Made by a program: the position numbers and the translations under genes. Shown here one piece after another: positions 21,422-32,480 of a stretch of DNA of 64,000 nt; the stretch's first letter is position 1, and each line of letters begins with the position of its first letter. This DNA comes from Phytoseiulus persimilis (lineage: Eukaryota > Arthropoda > Arachnida > Mesostigmata > Phytoseiidae): the NCBI GenBank assembly GCA_037576195.1, contig CM075101.1, positions 2,852,001 to 2,916,000 of the forward strand. Direction: 5' to 3'. Under the pieces are notes generated by a model. The model was not told where the DNA came from. It searched no databases and saw only the letters and a list, made by a program, of their open reading frames with translations.

Positions 21422-22590
21422 ATGGCCAGCAAACAGGAGGCTGGAGCGGAGGTGACGCCCGAAGATACGAGGATCGTATTGCGTCGACGGGAGTTGACTT
21501 TGGCGAGACAGTTGACTACAAGGGCGTGCACGCGAGTACGAGAAGTACTAGCACGTGATGTATCCGAGCGAACCGTTGCGGGAGTTCGCGCGGCGATGGA
21601 TGGCTTGCAGGAGCAAGCAACACGGCTCTCGGTTGCGACCAGAGCCGTGGTGGAAGCTGGAAACATGACTTCAGATCAATTGGAGGCTGAGCTAGCCAAG
21701 GAGATCGAGTACGAGGCTAAGGTGGTCGATCTGAAATTCTGCGGGAGAATGACCCGGAGGCCTACCGGGAGGAGAGATCGCGAGGCAACTCGATTTCGAT
21801 TCAGCATCAAAGCTCACTCGTCGAACCTCAAATCTCGGACACGAGGCGACCAGAGGCTCCGAAAATGCCCACGTTTCTTCGCACCTCGTGGGACGAGGTG
21901 ATTAGAAGGGTTCCGAAGTTCGACGGAGATCCGGTAAAATTCAAGAACTGGCAGAATGCGTTCCGCCTGTACGTAGACTCAACCGACATCGATCCTCTCG
22001 AGAAGTTTCATCTGCTGAAGGAGACCATTGGAAGAGACGTGGTCAGTTGCATTGCCAGTCTGGAGCTGAATTGCGACAACTACTAAATAGCACGGAACAC
22101 AGTCTACAAACTCTTCGGGCAGACTGCGGTGGCAGAGGACCGTCTAGTCGATAACGTGGTCGAGGCGTGCAACAGAAGAAACCTCAACGACGGCGCGAAT
22201 TTCGTGAAATTCGTGACGGATGTCACACAGAGTATCCAGTCTCTCATCGCACTTGGATACAGCCATGAAGGTCTGTCCCCCTTCCCTACTAGAATAATTA
22301 TGAAAGCGTTGCCGTATGATCGCAGGCGAAGATTCGATGACGCAGTAGGTTGGCAAGATGAGGATGAGAGAAGGTGTAGGTTAAAAGAATTGCTGGATTT
22401 TCTGGAAGTTGAACAGTTTCAAGTGAGAAAGTTGTCACCGTCTGTGTTCAGAACACACTCGAGTCCTGTTCCGAGCAACGGAATGGGAAGAGCTAGGGTT
22501 GATGCGTCACCTAGAATGCCATCACAGCAAAGTCAGTTCAGCCGAAAGATCAAGCCCAGGTTCAGCCTTGCGGGGCCGCAGGTTCAATAA
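21422..22590 (+). pseudogene. BEL gag
   Basis: Starts at ATG 21422 (MASKQEAGAEVTPEDTRIVL), with an N-terminal helical region. A frameshift near 21740 leads into the conserved BEL Gag block: RVPKFDGDPVKFKNWQNAFR, DPLEKFHLLKETIG, NLNDGANFVKFVTDVTQSIQ and ALPYDRRRRFDDAVG (DUF1759-like). TAA at 22084-22086 interrupts it in frame. A further frameshift after 22560 separates it from the zinc knuckles. Confidence 0.82.
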
Positions 22591-22688
22591 GCAATCAACA
22601 TGCTTTTGCGGTCACTAAGTCTTCGTCCGCGGATCATTCGTGTATCTTTTGCTCAGGACAGCATATTAGTGGTAACTGTAGGAAGCCG

Positions 22689-25600
22689 ATGTCTCCGGAA
22701 GAGCGGAGAAAGTGCGCGACGACAAAGAATGCTCGTTTCAAATGTCTGGATCGGAACCACAGAGTCGATAAATGCAAGGCAGAGGGTTGCGCGAAGTGTG
22801 GCAAGGGTCACCATAAGTTACTCTGCGTGATGCCGGCTGGGGTTGCGGTAGCGGCGCCAGCGGGAAGTCGAGCGGACGTTTCCAGCGTGAATTCGATGAA
22901 GATCACTAACATTTCGGAGAAGAGATTGCCTACGGGTTACGTCGAGGTAGTTTCGGACGAATGCGTGGCAGTAGGTAGAATCGTTCTGGATACGGGGCCT
23001 CAGAAAACTCTCATCTCCAATCGGTTTGCGAACTTGTTGGGAGCGAAGGAGGTTGGCTCCGAAAACTTTTATCTGCAGTCAGCAGGTCAGGCGCACCCTA
23101 AGAAGTGCAAAGGGAGGATCGTAGAGATCACGCTGAAGAGTAGATTCTCGGACAACCACATGGTCATTTACGCGACAGCGTTGCCGAACGTGGTGGAGGG
23201 TACTCTTCCGGAGGCTAACTTCGCGGGAAACTTAGAGCCGATTGCGGATCGTAATGAGGGAGCGTGGTCGGCAGAGATCTTTATGTTGGTCGGGGTAGAC
23301 TACTTATATCCCATCGTGGGAACGAACACCTAAAAGGTAGGGGGTTTCGTTGCGATCGAAACCCTGTTCGGGTATTTTCTATGCGGAACGGGCCAACATC
23401 AGGAAATTAAATTGAACCCAGCTCTCGTGAAAGTGATCCAACAAAAGAGGAAGGCATGGAACGGCAGAGCGGAAAGCCAGCGAGGCGGCAGCGCGACGGT
23501 GTCTCTCGCGGCGACAGTTCGTTCGAAATATGATCCAGAGGACATCTCGTTCCTGTGGGATACGGAGGTCCTCGGGATCGAACCGTATTTCAAGGAAAAT
23601 GATGAAGTGCCTAATGAAGAGTTGACGGAATTCGTTCGTACAACTACTCAAAGAAAATCCGATGGGAGGTATATTATTCATTTGCCGTTCAAACCGAACA
23701 AAGATACGTTGGGAGACAACCACGAGCTGACGCTGCGGCGTCTGAAAGTTTTTTGGCTCAGACAAAAAAGAATCAAGCGCTCTTAGAGGCAGTTGATGCC
23801 GAAATGGTGGACCTGTTGGATCAGGGTTTCATTGAGCTTGCGGATTCTCCAAAACCGGGTGAACAATGCCATTATTTACCGTTGCTCGCGGTAATAAAAA
23901 AACAATGCATGCGTGCTAGCTTGGATTCGCGACAAGCCAGAAAGATGGAAGGCGTTTGTCGAAAACCGGGTGAATGAAATTCAAGCGTCGTCCGAGTCGA
24001 GTCAGTGGAGCTATGTGCGTTCGGAGGAAAACAGTTGCGACTTGCTTTCCAGAAACTCAGCGCTGGATTCAAATGAGCTTCGGAATTTTTGGTTTTACGG
24101 TCCAGCATGGTTAAAATCCGGCAGGAAACCGGAGGATCATAGCTTGAATCCGAGCGAATATGAGTTCGAAGTCGCGAACGAGAAACGGTCTCAATGTTTC
24201 GTAGGATCTGTCGCGGTGAAACAGGACCCAATCGACATTAAGCCCATGTCATCGTGGGCAAAGACAGTCAGGGTTGTCGCGTATTTGCGGCGCTGGAGGC
24301 TATTCAGGCGGGAGTTGAAACCGCAGTGGCTGGCGGCGATCGCCACGAAAGAATACACCAACGCCGAGACAATTATCTTGAAGAACATTCAAGCTCAGCA
24401 CTTCCATGCGGAGTTGGAAGCCGGGTTCGAGAATTTGTCGAAGCGAAGTCAACTACATCAATACAATCCATTCGTGGACAAGCAGGGCCTGATTAGGTGC
24501 CGCTCCAGGTTGAACAATCTCAAAAATGTTGACTTCGAGACGACGAACCCGATAATACTGCCTGGGGAAGATGCTCTGGTTGATCTGTACGTTCGTTGGA
24601 CTCACGAGAAAGTGTGCATGCATGCGGGCAGCATACCGGGTGGTATGCAGCGGATCAGAAGGCGCTTTTTGATTCTGCGGGGTCGGCGCGCGGCGAAAAA
24701 AGCAATCAGTCGATGCAAAGTGTGCGCGAAGTTCAGAGCTCAGCCAGCTGCGGAGTCTACTCCGGATTTGCCAAAATTCAGAGTCGAGACAGTTCCAGCT
24801 TTCAGCACTACGGGGGTGGACGCGGCAGGTCCGATCTGGATAAAAGATCATAATGGCAAGAAAGCCACGGCGGTCATCATGTTGTTCTGCTGCTCGGTTT
24901 CGAGAGCGGTCAGAATGGAGCTGGTCGAGAACCTGTCGACGTACGAATTTCTTTTGGCAATGAGGAGGTTCTACAATCGGAATCCAACGGTGGTTTGCTT
25001 CTTTTCGGATAATGCGTCATCCTTCCGAAGGGCGGCGAAAGAAATCAAACTTTTGTTCGACTTGGCGAGATCTGAGGAGACTCAGAGTTTTCTTGCAAAG
25101 CATAGGATAGATTGGAAGTTCAATACGGAAAGAGCACCATGGAGAAACGGGTTCGTAGAAAGACTCTTCGGGACGATAAAAAAACCTTTGCGGGAGGTTC
25201 TAGGGAAGAATTTACCATCTTTCAGAGAGCTCGAAACAATTCTCACGGATATCGAAAAATCGTGAATGATCGACCGTTGGGATGCGTCAGCAACGATCCG
25301 AATGAAACTTTGCCAGTGACTCCGGCAGATTTGCTGTATGGCAACACAACGCGTCCAGCGTTGCCGGAGCTGAACGAGATCTTAGAAACATCGGAATCGG
25401 CGACAGCCACAATCTTGTCCGAACGATGGAAATTCCAGCAAAATATCCTGAATGCGTTCTGGAATAGGTTTCGCCGGGAGTATCTATTGCAACTCAAGTC
25501 CAACCTAGGATCTAAACCGATTCGTAGCAGATCAATCGAGGTCGGAGACGTAGTGCTGCTTGACGATCCAGCGCCATCAAGAAGCTATTGGCCGGTCGCT

Positions 25601-25732
25601 AGAGTGCAGTCTCTATGCGCGGGTAGCGGAGGAGACGGCAAGATGCGAACGTGTATAGTCAGATTGCCCAGTGGGAGAACTTTGAAAAGACCCATTCAAC
25701 TTCTGTACAAACTCGACCTAGCTCAATATTAA
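22689..25732 (+). pseudogene. BEL pol (zinc knuckles, protease, RT remnant, integrase)
   Basis: Knuckles: FKCLDRNHRVDKCKAEGCAK and CGKGHHKLLC. Protease: GRIVLDTGPQKTLISNRFAN (active-site D-T-G). TAA at 23331 falls in frame between GTNT and KVGGF. The pre-RT block YDPEDISFLWDTEVLGIEPY is followed by a frameshift near 23755. At 23905 the sequence LLAVIKKQ jumps straight to WIRDKPERWKAFVENRVNEI. The RT palm, including its Asp motifs, and most of RNase H are therefore deleted. The integrase is complete: the zinc-binding H/C region around RCKVCAKF, GVDAAGPI, FFSDNASSF and ERAPWRNGFVERLFG (D, D, E). One frameshift near 25257 precedes the C-terminal IEVGDVVLLDDPAPSRSYWP domain; stop at 25730-25732. 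Confidence 0.85.
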
Positions 25733-25787
25733 AAGTATCTAGCGGGTAGGAAGTAGGCAGACCAAGTAAAATTGTACAAAAAGGATG

Positions 25788-25793
25788 TTTATT
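25788..25793 (-). terminator. Poly(A) signal of antisense gene in BEL
   Basis: AATAAA on the minus strand, 15 nt beyond the stop codon of the antisense gene, and about 55 nt from the convergent pol stop. Confidence 0.7.
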
Positions 25794-25808
25794 AACAGTG
25801 GGCCAACG

Positions 25809-26784
25809 CTAGGCTAGCCGCATTGATCGGATGGTGCCGTCCGGGAGTCGGACTTTGTAGTAGGGCCCGTCGGCAGGTAGAGCGGCGGGTGCGGCTGATG
25901 GGGTGGTCCGTGCGCGGACTGCTGGGGCGGCGGCGGCTGATGCGGCGGCGGCTGATGCGTCGGCGGGGGCGGCTGTTGGTACGGATGGGGCGGCCGGGGC
26001 GGCCGGGGCTGCGCTGGTGGTCCGCGGACGGACTGCGGGGCCGGCTGATGCGTCGGCTGGGGCGGTGTCGGAAGCGTGTTGGTGAAGGCGGGCCTCGGCG
26101 GCGGCGGCGGCGCGGAGACGCATCTCCCTGGAGCGGGCTTCGGTCTCGGGTCGAGGTGGTTCGGCAGGCATGAGGGCTTCGTGTTGACGGGGTGACGCGG
26201 TGGCGGTCCGCGACTCACGCATGAGCCGTTCTCGTTCCTCGTTCGTCTCATTCTGGAGCCAGGCGGCGTCGTTCCGGCGGCGGTCCGCGACTCACGCATG
26301 AGCCGTTATCGTTCCTCGTTCGGCGCACCGCTTCCTCGCGGAATGTGCGGCGGGACCGGCAGGCGTCGGCGACGGAGGGGAGCGGAAGATGTCGCCCACA
26401 CAACGCCAGTGCATTGATGGCGGCAACGGCGGCGTCGGGGCAGCCCGTGCCCCGCAGAGCAAGGGTTGTGTCGCGCAGGATCCCTTGTTGCGCCGGGGTG
26501 AGCGACTCGTTGAAGTAGTACGCCACCAGCTGGGCACGGTCGGCGGCGGGAAGGGTCCGGAACTCTTCGGACGTGGCGAACCACAGAGCGGCCAGCACTC
26601 CGCAGGGTGAGGTCCGGTACTGCTGCTGGCGGTACCGCGGGATTTCTTGGTGGAGGTGTGCCGCGAACGAGACACCGTCGGTGGGGTCAGCTGGGGTGAG
26701 CTCCAGGTCGTCTTCGGTAACGACGAACTCAGGCGCACTGAGTGAAGTCGGCGAGGCACGGTGCGGATGCGATTCAGCCATCAT
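25809..26784 (-). CDS. Antisense accessory gene of BEL element, Ala/Pro-rich C-terminus, probably spliced
   Basis: Convergent with pol and inside the LTRs. Start: the first of two tandem ATGs (26784), about 86 nt downstream of a TATAAAA box. The first exon (163 codons) is strongly GC-rich at third positions and contains SPCGVLAALWFATSEEFRTL, LPAADRAQLVAYYFNESL and TPAQQGILRDTTLALRG, a compact helical-looking region. A candidate intron, GTGAGT (26295) to CTCCAG (26253), only 43 bp, joins it in frame to a second exon. That exon has a charged helix (NETNEERERLMRESRTA), a long Ala/Pro/Thr-rich stretch and the end YYKVRLPDGTIRSMRL. About 310 codons in total, no stops. The splice region contains a 77-bp tandem duplication. 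I recognise no family. The local GC-rich composition is unlike gag-pol, suggesting capture from elsewhere. A frameshift instead of an intron is the main alternative. Confidence 0.6.
26253..26295 (-). other. Candidate 43-bp intron
   Basis: GTGAGT donor and CTCCAG acceptor. Removal keeps the reading frame exactly (codon TGC followed by AAT). It is shorter than most animal introns, so RNA evidence would be decisive. Confidence 0.45.
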
Positions 26785-26869
26785 GCAGGAAGCGTGCGGA
26801 GCGAGGTTAGGATGCGTTCGTCTCGATGAGCCGGAGAACAAGCAGGTCTCAGAGGTCTGCGGACCTAGG

Positions 26870-26876
26870 TTTTATA
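26870..26876 (-). promoter_or_regulatory. TATA box of antisense gene in BEL
   Basis: TATAAAA on the minus strand in the context AAAGTATAAAACCTAGG. A start site near 26840-26845 would give a 5' leader of about 55-60 nt. Confidence 0.6.
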
Positions 26877-27208
26877 CTTTTCCAAGGGGGAGAAAACTTC
26901 CGAAAGGCGGGTCCATTGGAATCTCAGAGAACTATGCGTGGTTCTGATTTGTCACTGAAAATCGCGCGCTCAACTCGGCTGACTTGCATAAGTGGGTCTC
27001 GTGTTTCCGAAACAGGCTCGCGTTTCTCACAGGCGTTCTCGGTCGTCGATCTCAAGAAATGGTAACGCGAATTTAGAAGGTCATCCATCCCGAAGCAAGA
27101 ATGAAATATGCCAACCAATGTGAACTCGAAGAGAGACGTCCGATGTATACACGACGAAGTGGTCCCATAGGCTAACAGGGTAAGAACCGCTGCGGCGGTT
27201 GCCGGGAG

Positions 27209-27611
27209 TGTTGCGGGATCTTCCAAGGTCTCTCCGGAGACTGTGGAGTTTCGGCAAGCTCCAGAGCACCGCTCTGGAGCTCGGCGTTTCTAGCGTTCCA
27301 GAAACGCTACTAGAGTATTATTACGGCCAGTGGATAGAGGGCCGAGAGTGCATATCTGTCTATCCGAAATAAACGAGCCAACGTTGCACGTCGGCTCCGT
27401 GAAGCGAACATCACTGCGGTGTGGTCGACTGTCTGCGAACAGCCGACAACACACAAGTTGCAACCCGACCGTGGGCGACACGCACACGGTGCGAGCGATA
27501 CGCTTGCAAATCTCTAACCAAGTTCGCTTTGCGGAGTCCGGACAGGCGGCTGCGGCCAGTAGACCAACAACCAGTGTCTTTCCTCAAGGATCCCGAGCGG
27601 GTTTGGCAACA
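27209..27611 (+). repeat. BEL 3' LTR
   Basis: 403 bp, TGTTGCGGGATC...GGTTTGGCAACA. It contains a short palindrome (CTCCAGAGC-ACC-GCTCTGGAG, about 27260-27282) and a ~29-bp block near 27385 that are missing from the 5' LTR. Confidence 0.93.
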
Positions 27612-28107
27612 ACTTCCCAAGCCTGGAGGGGTGATTCCAGGACCAATCTGATCATTACTTCCTAAGCCTGGAGGGGTGATTCCAGGACCAATCTGATCAT
27701 CACCTTCCAACTCTGGAGGAGTGATTCCGGGACCAGTCTGGCCATTACTTTCCAACTCTGGAGGAGTGATTCCGGGACCAATCTGGCCATTACTTTCCAA
27801 CTCTGTAGGGGTGATTCTGGGACCAATCTGAGCACTATTTCCCAAGTCTGGAGGGGTGATTCCGGGACCAATCTGAGCATTTTTTTCCAACTCTGAAGGG
27901 TTGATTCCGGGGCCAATCTGAGCATTACTTCCCAACTCTGGAGGGGTGATTCCGGTGTCAATCTGAGCATTACTCTCCAACTCTGGAGGGGTGATTCCGT
28001 GACCAATCTGAGCATTACTTTCCAACTCTGGAGGGGTGATTCCGAGACCAATCTGAGCATTACTTCCCAACTCCGGAGGGGTGATTCCGGGGTCAATCTG
28101 ACCATAT
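27612..28107. repeat. 45-bp minisatellite, right part of array
   Basis: About 11 further units, more diverged than the left part (CTCTGGAGGGGTGATTCCGG, GCCTGGAGGGGTGATTCCAG variants), continuing the array split by BEL. Just beyond it, at 28189-28208, lies a perfect palindrome CGGCCGACT-CC-AGTCGGCCG. Confidence 0.93.
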
Positions 28108-28214
28108 TTTTCAAAATCAGAATGCTGACCCAGTGAAGGGAGAAAAGTGCCTCGATGGCAGGGAGCGCCGTCCAACCGCGCGCAGCGCGGCCGACTCCAG
28201 TCGGCCGAGGGCCG

Positions 28215-28860
28215 GCTGGTCTTTCTATATAGCACATGGAAGTATAGACAAGAACAAACATACTTTCGATTGCATGGGAAGCCTCATGTATGGAGAATGC
28301 AAGGCTGACGATTGCATAATTTGAGGAGGAGACGCGAACGCACACGTAGAGGAACTCGATGGTAGGAGAGATCAGAAAGATGCGAAGGACGATACACGAG
28401 GAAAATGTCAGCGATCGACTACATCCTGGTGAACAACCGCGCCCTCGAGAAGGTCTGCTGGATGCAAATAGACGAGACAAGGGAGATCACGGCGATGAGT
28501 GACCATAACCTCAGAACTCTGAAATGCAGCAGCCCCTTCCAAAGAACAGCAGGCATAGTGAAGAAGATAACCCGATATCAGGCCGGAAGAGTAGGGCAGC
28601 TGATATCAGCAGAACTGGAAAGTAAAAAGGCGATAGGATGCGTAACATACGATGACCTCAAAGCCACCATTGAGCGTGGGTTGCGACTCAGCAGTCAACC
28701 CAAGCAAATAACCGATAGACACAGGTGTATGGTACTCCAGACGGATATCGGAACTCGAGAAGGTTCGCAAAGAAAAAAACAAACAATACAGATCGGCTCG
28801 TCGATCAGAGTCGGATGTAAACATTGAGTCTGCCAAGGCGGAATACAGAACCGCCCAACA
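28215..28860 (+). pseudogene. LINE-A copy 2 endonuclease end and linker
   Basis: Matches copy 1: ADDCII, stop, GGDANAHVEELDGRRD (GDxNxH motif intact), an internal deletion and frameshift, then SAIDYILVNNRALEKVCWMQ and AMSDHNL. The linker VYSRRISELEK...KNKQYRSARRSESD (frameshifted near 28735) corresponds to VYSERISELVKIRKIKNRQW of copy 1. Confidence 0.78.
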
Positions 28861-28864
28861 AGCC

Positions 28865-29735
28865 TTGAGAGAAGAAGTGGAGAGGGAGATCTATTCCCGA
28901 GATAGTCGCGCGCTGAGAGAAATCCTGTCCGCACCAAAAAGAGAACGATGCGAACGCTTTTGGAAGCTGGTAAACAAAGCAAAACCAATACCAAGGCAAG
29001 AGGCAAGGATACATTGTGTTCCTACGGAACGTAACACACGTCTCGACAAGCCATCCATCATAAAAACCAACAGAGAGGGAAACAAAAGGGTACTCAGCGG
29101 AGTTAAGACGAACTCCAGCCGGGGACTCGACAAGATACCGGCAGGTGTACTCAAGGAACTGGATGAAGCCGGCCTCGAGTACATCGCAGAAACAATAAAC
29201 AACATAACCAGCGAAAGGAAAACCATTCCCCTGGACTGGCAACAGAACAGAGTAACCATGATCGAGAAACCAAACTCAAAAAAGGGCAGACTGAATACAT
29301 ACCGCCCGGTCACGGTCTTGTCCATCATGTACCGTATATTTGCCAAGATCTTAGTAGCCAGAATCCAAGAGTGGACACAAAGAGAAGAAATTCTCGGCGA
29401 GGCGCGAAACGGATTCAGGCCTAATAGAAGAGGGGACGATAACTTATTCATTCTCACTTCGGCCATCGAAATCTCGAGAAAACAAACAACAGGACTAATC
29501 TGTTCTTTCCTGGATGCAACCAAAGCATACGATAGAATCGATCGAGAGAAGCTCTTGAAACGCTGCGAAATCAAGAAATGGACCCAGGTTGGATCGAGCT
29601 GCTCCAAGCCCTATAATCCTCAAACAAGATGAAAATCATCGAAAGAGGAATCGAATCACAATGGGTAACCAACCACAGAAGGCTGAAGCAGGTATGCCCT
29701 CTATCGAGCGTCCTATTTACACTCTACACAGCTCT
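28865..29735 (+). pseudogene. LINE-A copy 2 reverse transcriptase, fingers to motif B
   Basis: RT landmarks in order: SSRGLDKIPAGVLKEL, LNTYRPVTVLSIMYRIFAKI, NGFRPNRRGDDNLFILTSAI and CSFLDATKAYDRIDREKL (motif A Asp intact). A frameshift near 29580 and a TAA follow, then RRLKQVCPLSSVLFTLYT (motif B; the usual Q-G-C reads Q-V-C). It is cut at about 29735 by the hAT fragment. Confidence 0.85.
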
Positions 29736-29737
29736 TG

Positions 29738-30270
29738 AATTTATTGAGCGGCGACGTGACCGATGCACCGAACGTTTGACAGCCTCCTCGTTCAGAGTGT
29801 TTTCGTGCGAACAGCACGCATACTCTACAGAATGCTCCGCCTACCTGGCTGTAGGATAGCCATTTCCAGTTGCTTAGGTAGCTGAACTGAAAGCATGTAG
29901 CTCGTCCGCCCTGTAAGACCTTTGGGAACTCATAGTTTTCTCCGGGTTCCCAAGTTGACGTGAGATTTCTGTACTTCTCATCGTCTTTGAGCTTTGCGGT
30001 AGATCCCACGAACCTGCCGATATCGGTCGCTTGGACTGTCGGCTTGAATCTTTCCGGTTCACTTTTAGAATCGAGCCTTCCGTCCTCATCCTGTTGGCGG
30101 AGTGGCTCTTGAGGAACTTCGGCTACTGCACCATCCGCCGATTTTCTTTCGAAAATTGAAGTCAATGCGGCCTGCTGTTCCTTCATAGCTCTGTTGATAC
30201 CAGACGCCGATGCCAAAAAGACACCTCGAAGGATAAAAGGGAGGTCACAGATATCAAAGGATAATCTCAA
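29738..30270 (-). pseudogene. hAT transposase N-terminus (TTF/ZMYM-type zinc finger)
   Basis: Acidic/basic N-terminal region, then the TTF-type finger typical of DUF4371-like hAT proteins: LTSTWEPGENYEFPKVLQGG, RATCFQFSYLSNWKWLSYSQ, GAFCRVCVLFARKHSERG, VTSPLNKFKS. The RNase H-like catalytic domain that should follow is missing. Confidence 0.8.
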
Positions 30271-31601
30271 GCATTACAAGGAGCAAATGAAATTGTTGCA
30301 TGACAAATGGAGCACTCTGATTTTTCAATCATACCCTCGCTCTCCGCCGATCGTCTGCCATCAAACCCGTTAAGCCTCGTCGAATTATAATTTCAGACAT
30401 TTCGTAACGAGCCGGATTTTTGTCTGAATCGGGAAGAGACACTCCGTGAACATCGTAATATGACAAACACTGATTCGGAGAGACGGGAATTCATGGGACC
30501 GGGGATGAAAGGCGTCCTTCCGAGCACACTAACTGAGCTATATCTCACGTCGCTCGTCGGCTGGAATTGAAACCTCGCTGGAGACGAGCGCCAACAAGCA
30601 GCGGATTCCGCTGGTCAGTTTCCTTGAGCAGCCTCGCGGTGCACTTCAATGATGGTGCTTCAACTCATTCCACCAACTATACGTGCTCAATAAGTGTATG
30701 TGGTGATTTCGCAGAGCCCTGACGGATTGTGCGTGACCGGTTCGAGTGAACCGTTTCCTCCGAAAACTCATTGTCCAGGCATTTATTCAAAACACCCATC
30801 GCTCGGCGCCGACGAACTGCGAGTTGGGAGGTTTGATGGACATTTTGCAAGATTTCTCATCTATTTCGAAACGATGTTTTCCCGAGACCTCAGTGGCAAA
30901 TAACTGCAAACCATTCATAAAGTGATCTTGGGCATGGCTAGGATATTTTGCAAAGAGTTTCGCAGCGATAACGTCCGGAACCAGCTGCTTTCATGGGCAT
31001 AGAACCGACAACTCAGTTTCTCGCAGCCCCATCCCATATCTTTGACACAATTTCATAATCTAGATATACAGATTCTTCGACGTCCTGATTCTCTCGTTCT
31101 TCATTGGGAACCAGTCTCAAACTGTCAATGCAATCCTTGATGTCCTCCCTCGAGCTGCTTCCACTTTTCGCTGACCCAAGTCGCTGCTTTCGGCTCTGAG
31201 ATCATCGTTGCCAGTGGATTAGAGATCTCCGTCTTATTGAGGGATCCCATCACGATTCTTCAATAGATGCCTCAACATGCGGGTGCGACGCCCATTGTAG
31301 CTACTTCCACTGTGCTTGGTCTCTTGATCTTACCGGATGCGTAGAGCTTCCGTCTTGGAGATTGAGTCCACCGCTGAGGCTGAGTAAGTGGTGGAATTTC
31401 CGGAAATTCGAATGTAGCGAGCTTTTCGTGATGCAATCAACGTAGTTTTCGAACTCGTGGAGATGTTTCTGATGAGACTGGATCGTTGCGGTATACTTTT
31501 ATCCATCAAAGTAGAATATAATCCATCTTTTCGGTATAATTGAGGAGTTTTTGGGGGAGCATGGCCCCCTTGCCCCTCCCCCCCCCCTGGGTACGCCACT
31601 G
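29738..31601 (-). mobile_element. hAT transposon fragment (5' half)
   Basis: Right end is CCTGGGTACGCCACTG (31586-31601), the hAT-type terminus CAGTGGCGTACCCAGG read from the minus strand, directly abutting LINE RT sequence. The left end has no matching terminus: the element is cut inside its transposase. About 1.3 kb of leader (30271-31585) holds no gene I recognise. Confidence 0.78.
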
Positions 31602-32480
31602 AACGGATGAGTTCAGAACAGGAACGATAGCCATGTTCGCTGATGATATTATCATCCTGCACGGAAACCGGCCACATTTACAAAAGATGCTGGAAATCGT
31701 CGGTGAACATCTCGAAGATGAGGGGCTGCGTGTGAACCCGGCGAAACCCATGGTCATGAATCTGAGAAGGGGAGGACCTCTAAGTAAGCACGATCGAATA
31801 ACATGGAAAGGGGAACCACTCGAGTTCGTCACCAGCGCGAAATACCTAGGAATTCGACTGCAAACAATTGGCACTTGTTTCACGAACCACATTGAAGAAG
31901 TGTGCTGTAAAACCACTACAGCGATGCACATTGAAATCGGCGACCCATACCTTCTGTCCGTGGATACGGCACTTTTATATGAAGGCGCCGTCAAAAATCA
32001 GCTTTGGGCTGGGAAGGCTCTGGGGCCATCTCACAGCGAGAAACTTTCACACGCTCGAGAAATGCTTCTGTTCGTACCTCAAGAGAGTTTTCAAAGTCTC
32101 AAAAACCTCACTCAATGGATATGTATATGTTCTGGCCAACATCGATTCACCATTCGTAGGACTCATGAGAATCTACGTGGAAGCACGCGCAATACCAGCC
32201 CAGCAGGAATTCATGGACGAGTGGAGATTGAAGCTAGCGGAAGCCAAGGAAGTGCTCGAGGGCGACCCGATTACGAACAAGAGGGACTGGTGGAGCGGAC
32301 CAATGTTCCCACGAAGGCACATCTACACGCGTTATCTGATACACGGATACCACCATCGATTATGCGGCACCCCCGGCCGACATACACCGATCGACACATG
32401 TGTCTGCCTTCTTTGTGGACAAGGCTGCCCGCGCTACCACGCTCTATTATGTGAATCAGAACCGAGGTTCGAAGACCTCG
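31602..32480 (+). pseudogene. LINE-A copy 2 RT motif C to C-terminal zinc finger
   Basis: TDEFRTGTIAMFADDIIILH carries the catalytic F-A-D-D of motif C. LRVNPAKPMVMNLRR and FVTSAKYLGIRL follow. A frameshift near 32070 moves the frame to KRVFKVSKTSLNGYVYVLAN and WRLKLAEAKEVLEGDPITNK. The end carries CVCLLCGQGCPRYHALLC, a CCHC-like finger common at LINE C-termini. Gypsy-1 inserts 10 codons later. Confidence 0.83.

Larger units (their letters stand above)
20953..27611 (+). mobile_element. Complete BEL/Pao LTR retrotransposon carrying an antisense gene
   Basis: Element of 6659 bp with LTRs TGTTGC...GCAACA and a perfect 5-bp target duplication ACTTC (20948-20952, 27612-27616). The insertion splits the 45-bp minisatellite. 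The order is 5' LTR, primer site, gag, zinc knuckles, protease, RT remnant, RNase H end, integrase, then an antisense gene (25809-26784), then 3' LTR. Gag-pol has several frameshifts, two in-frame stops (22084, 23331) and a large RT/RNase H deletion, so the copy is not autonomous. The LTRs differ at only a handful of bases outside two indels, so insertion is fairly recent. Confidence 0.93.

Noticed and set aside
21422-25733. Programmed frameshifting between BEL gag and pol
   Set aside because: There are several breaks at unconserved positions and in-frame stops, which fits decay; the fragment at 15142 breaks at different places.
25823-26173. Arg/Gly-rich plus-strand frame opposite the BEL antisense gene
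   Set aside because: Low-complexity complement of the Ala/Pro-rich coding sequence; no start context.
27411-28480. Two ~270-codon minus-strand frames
   Set aside because: Same cause: they run through the right half of the 45-bp array and into LTR and LINE sequence.
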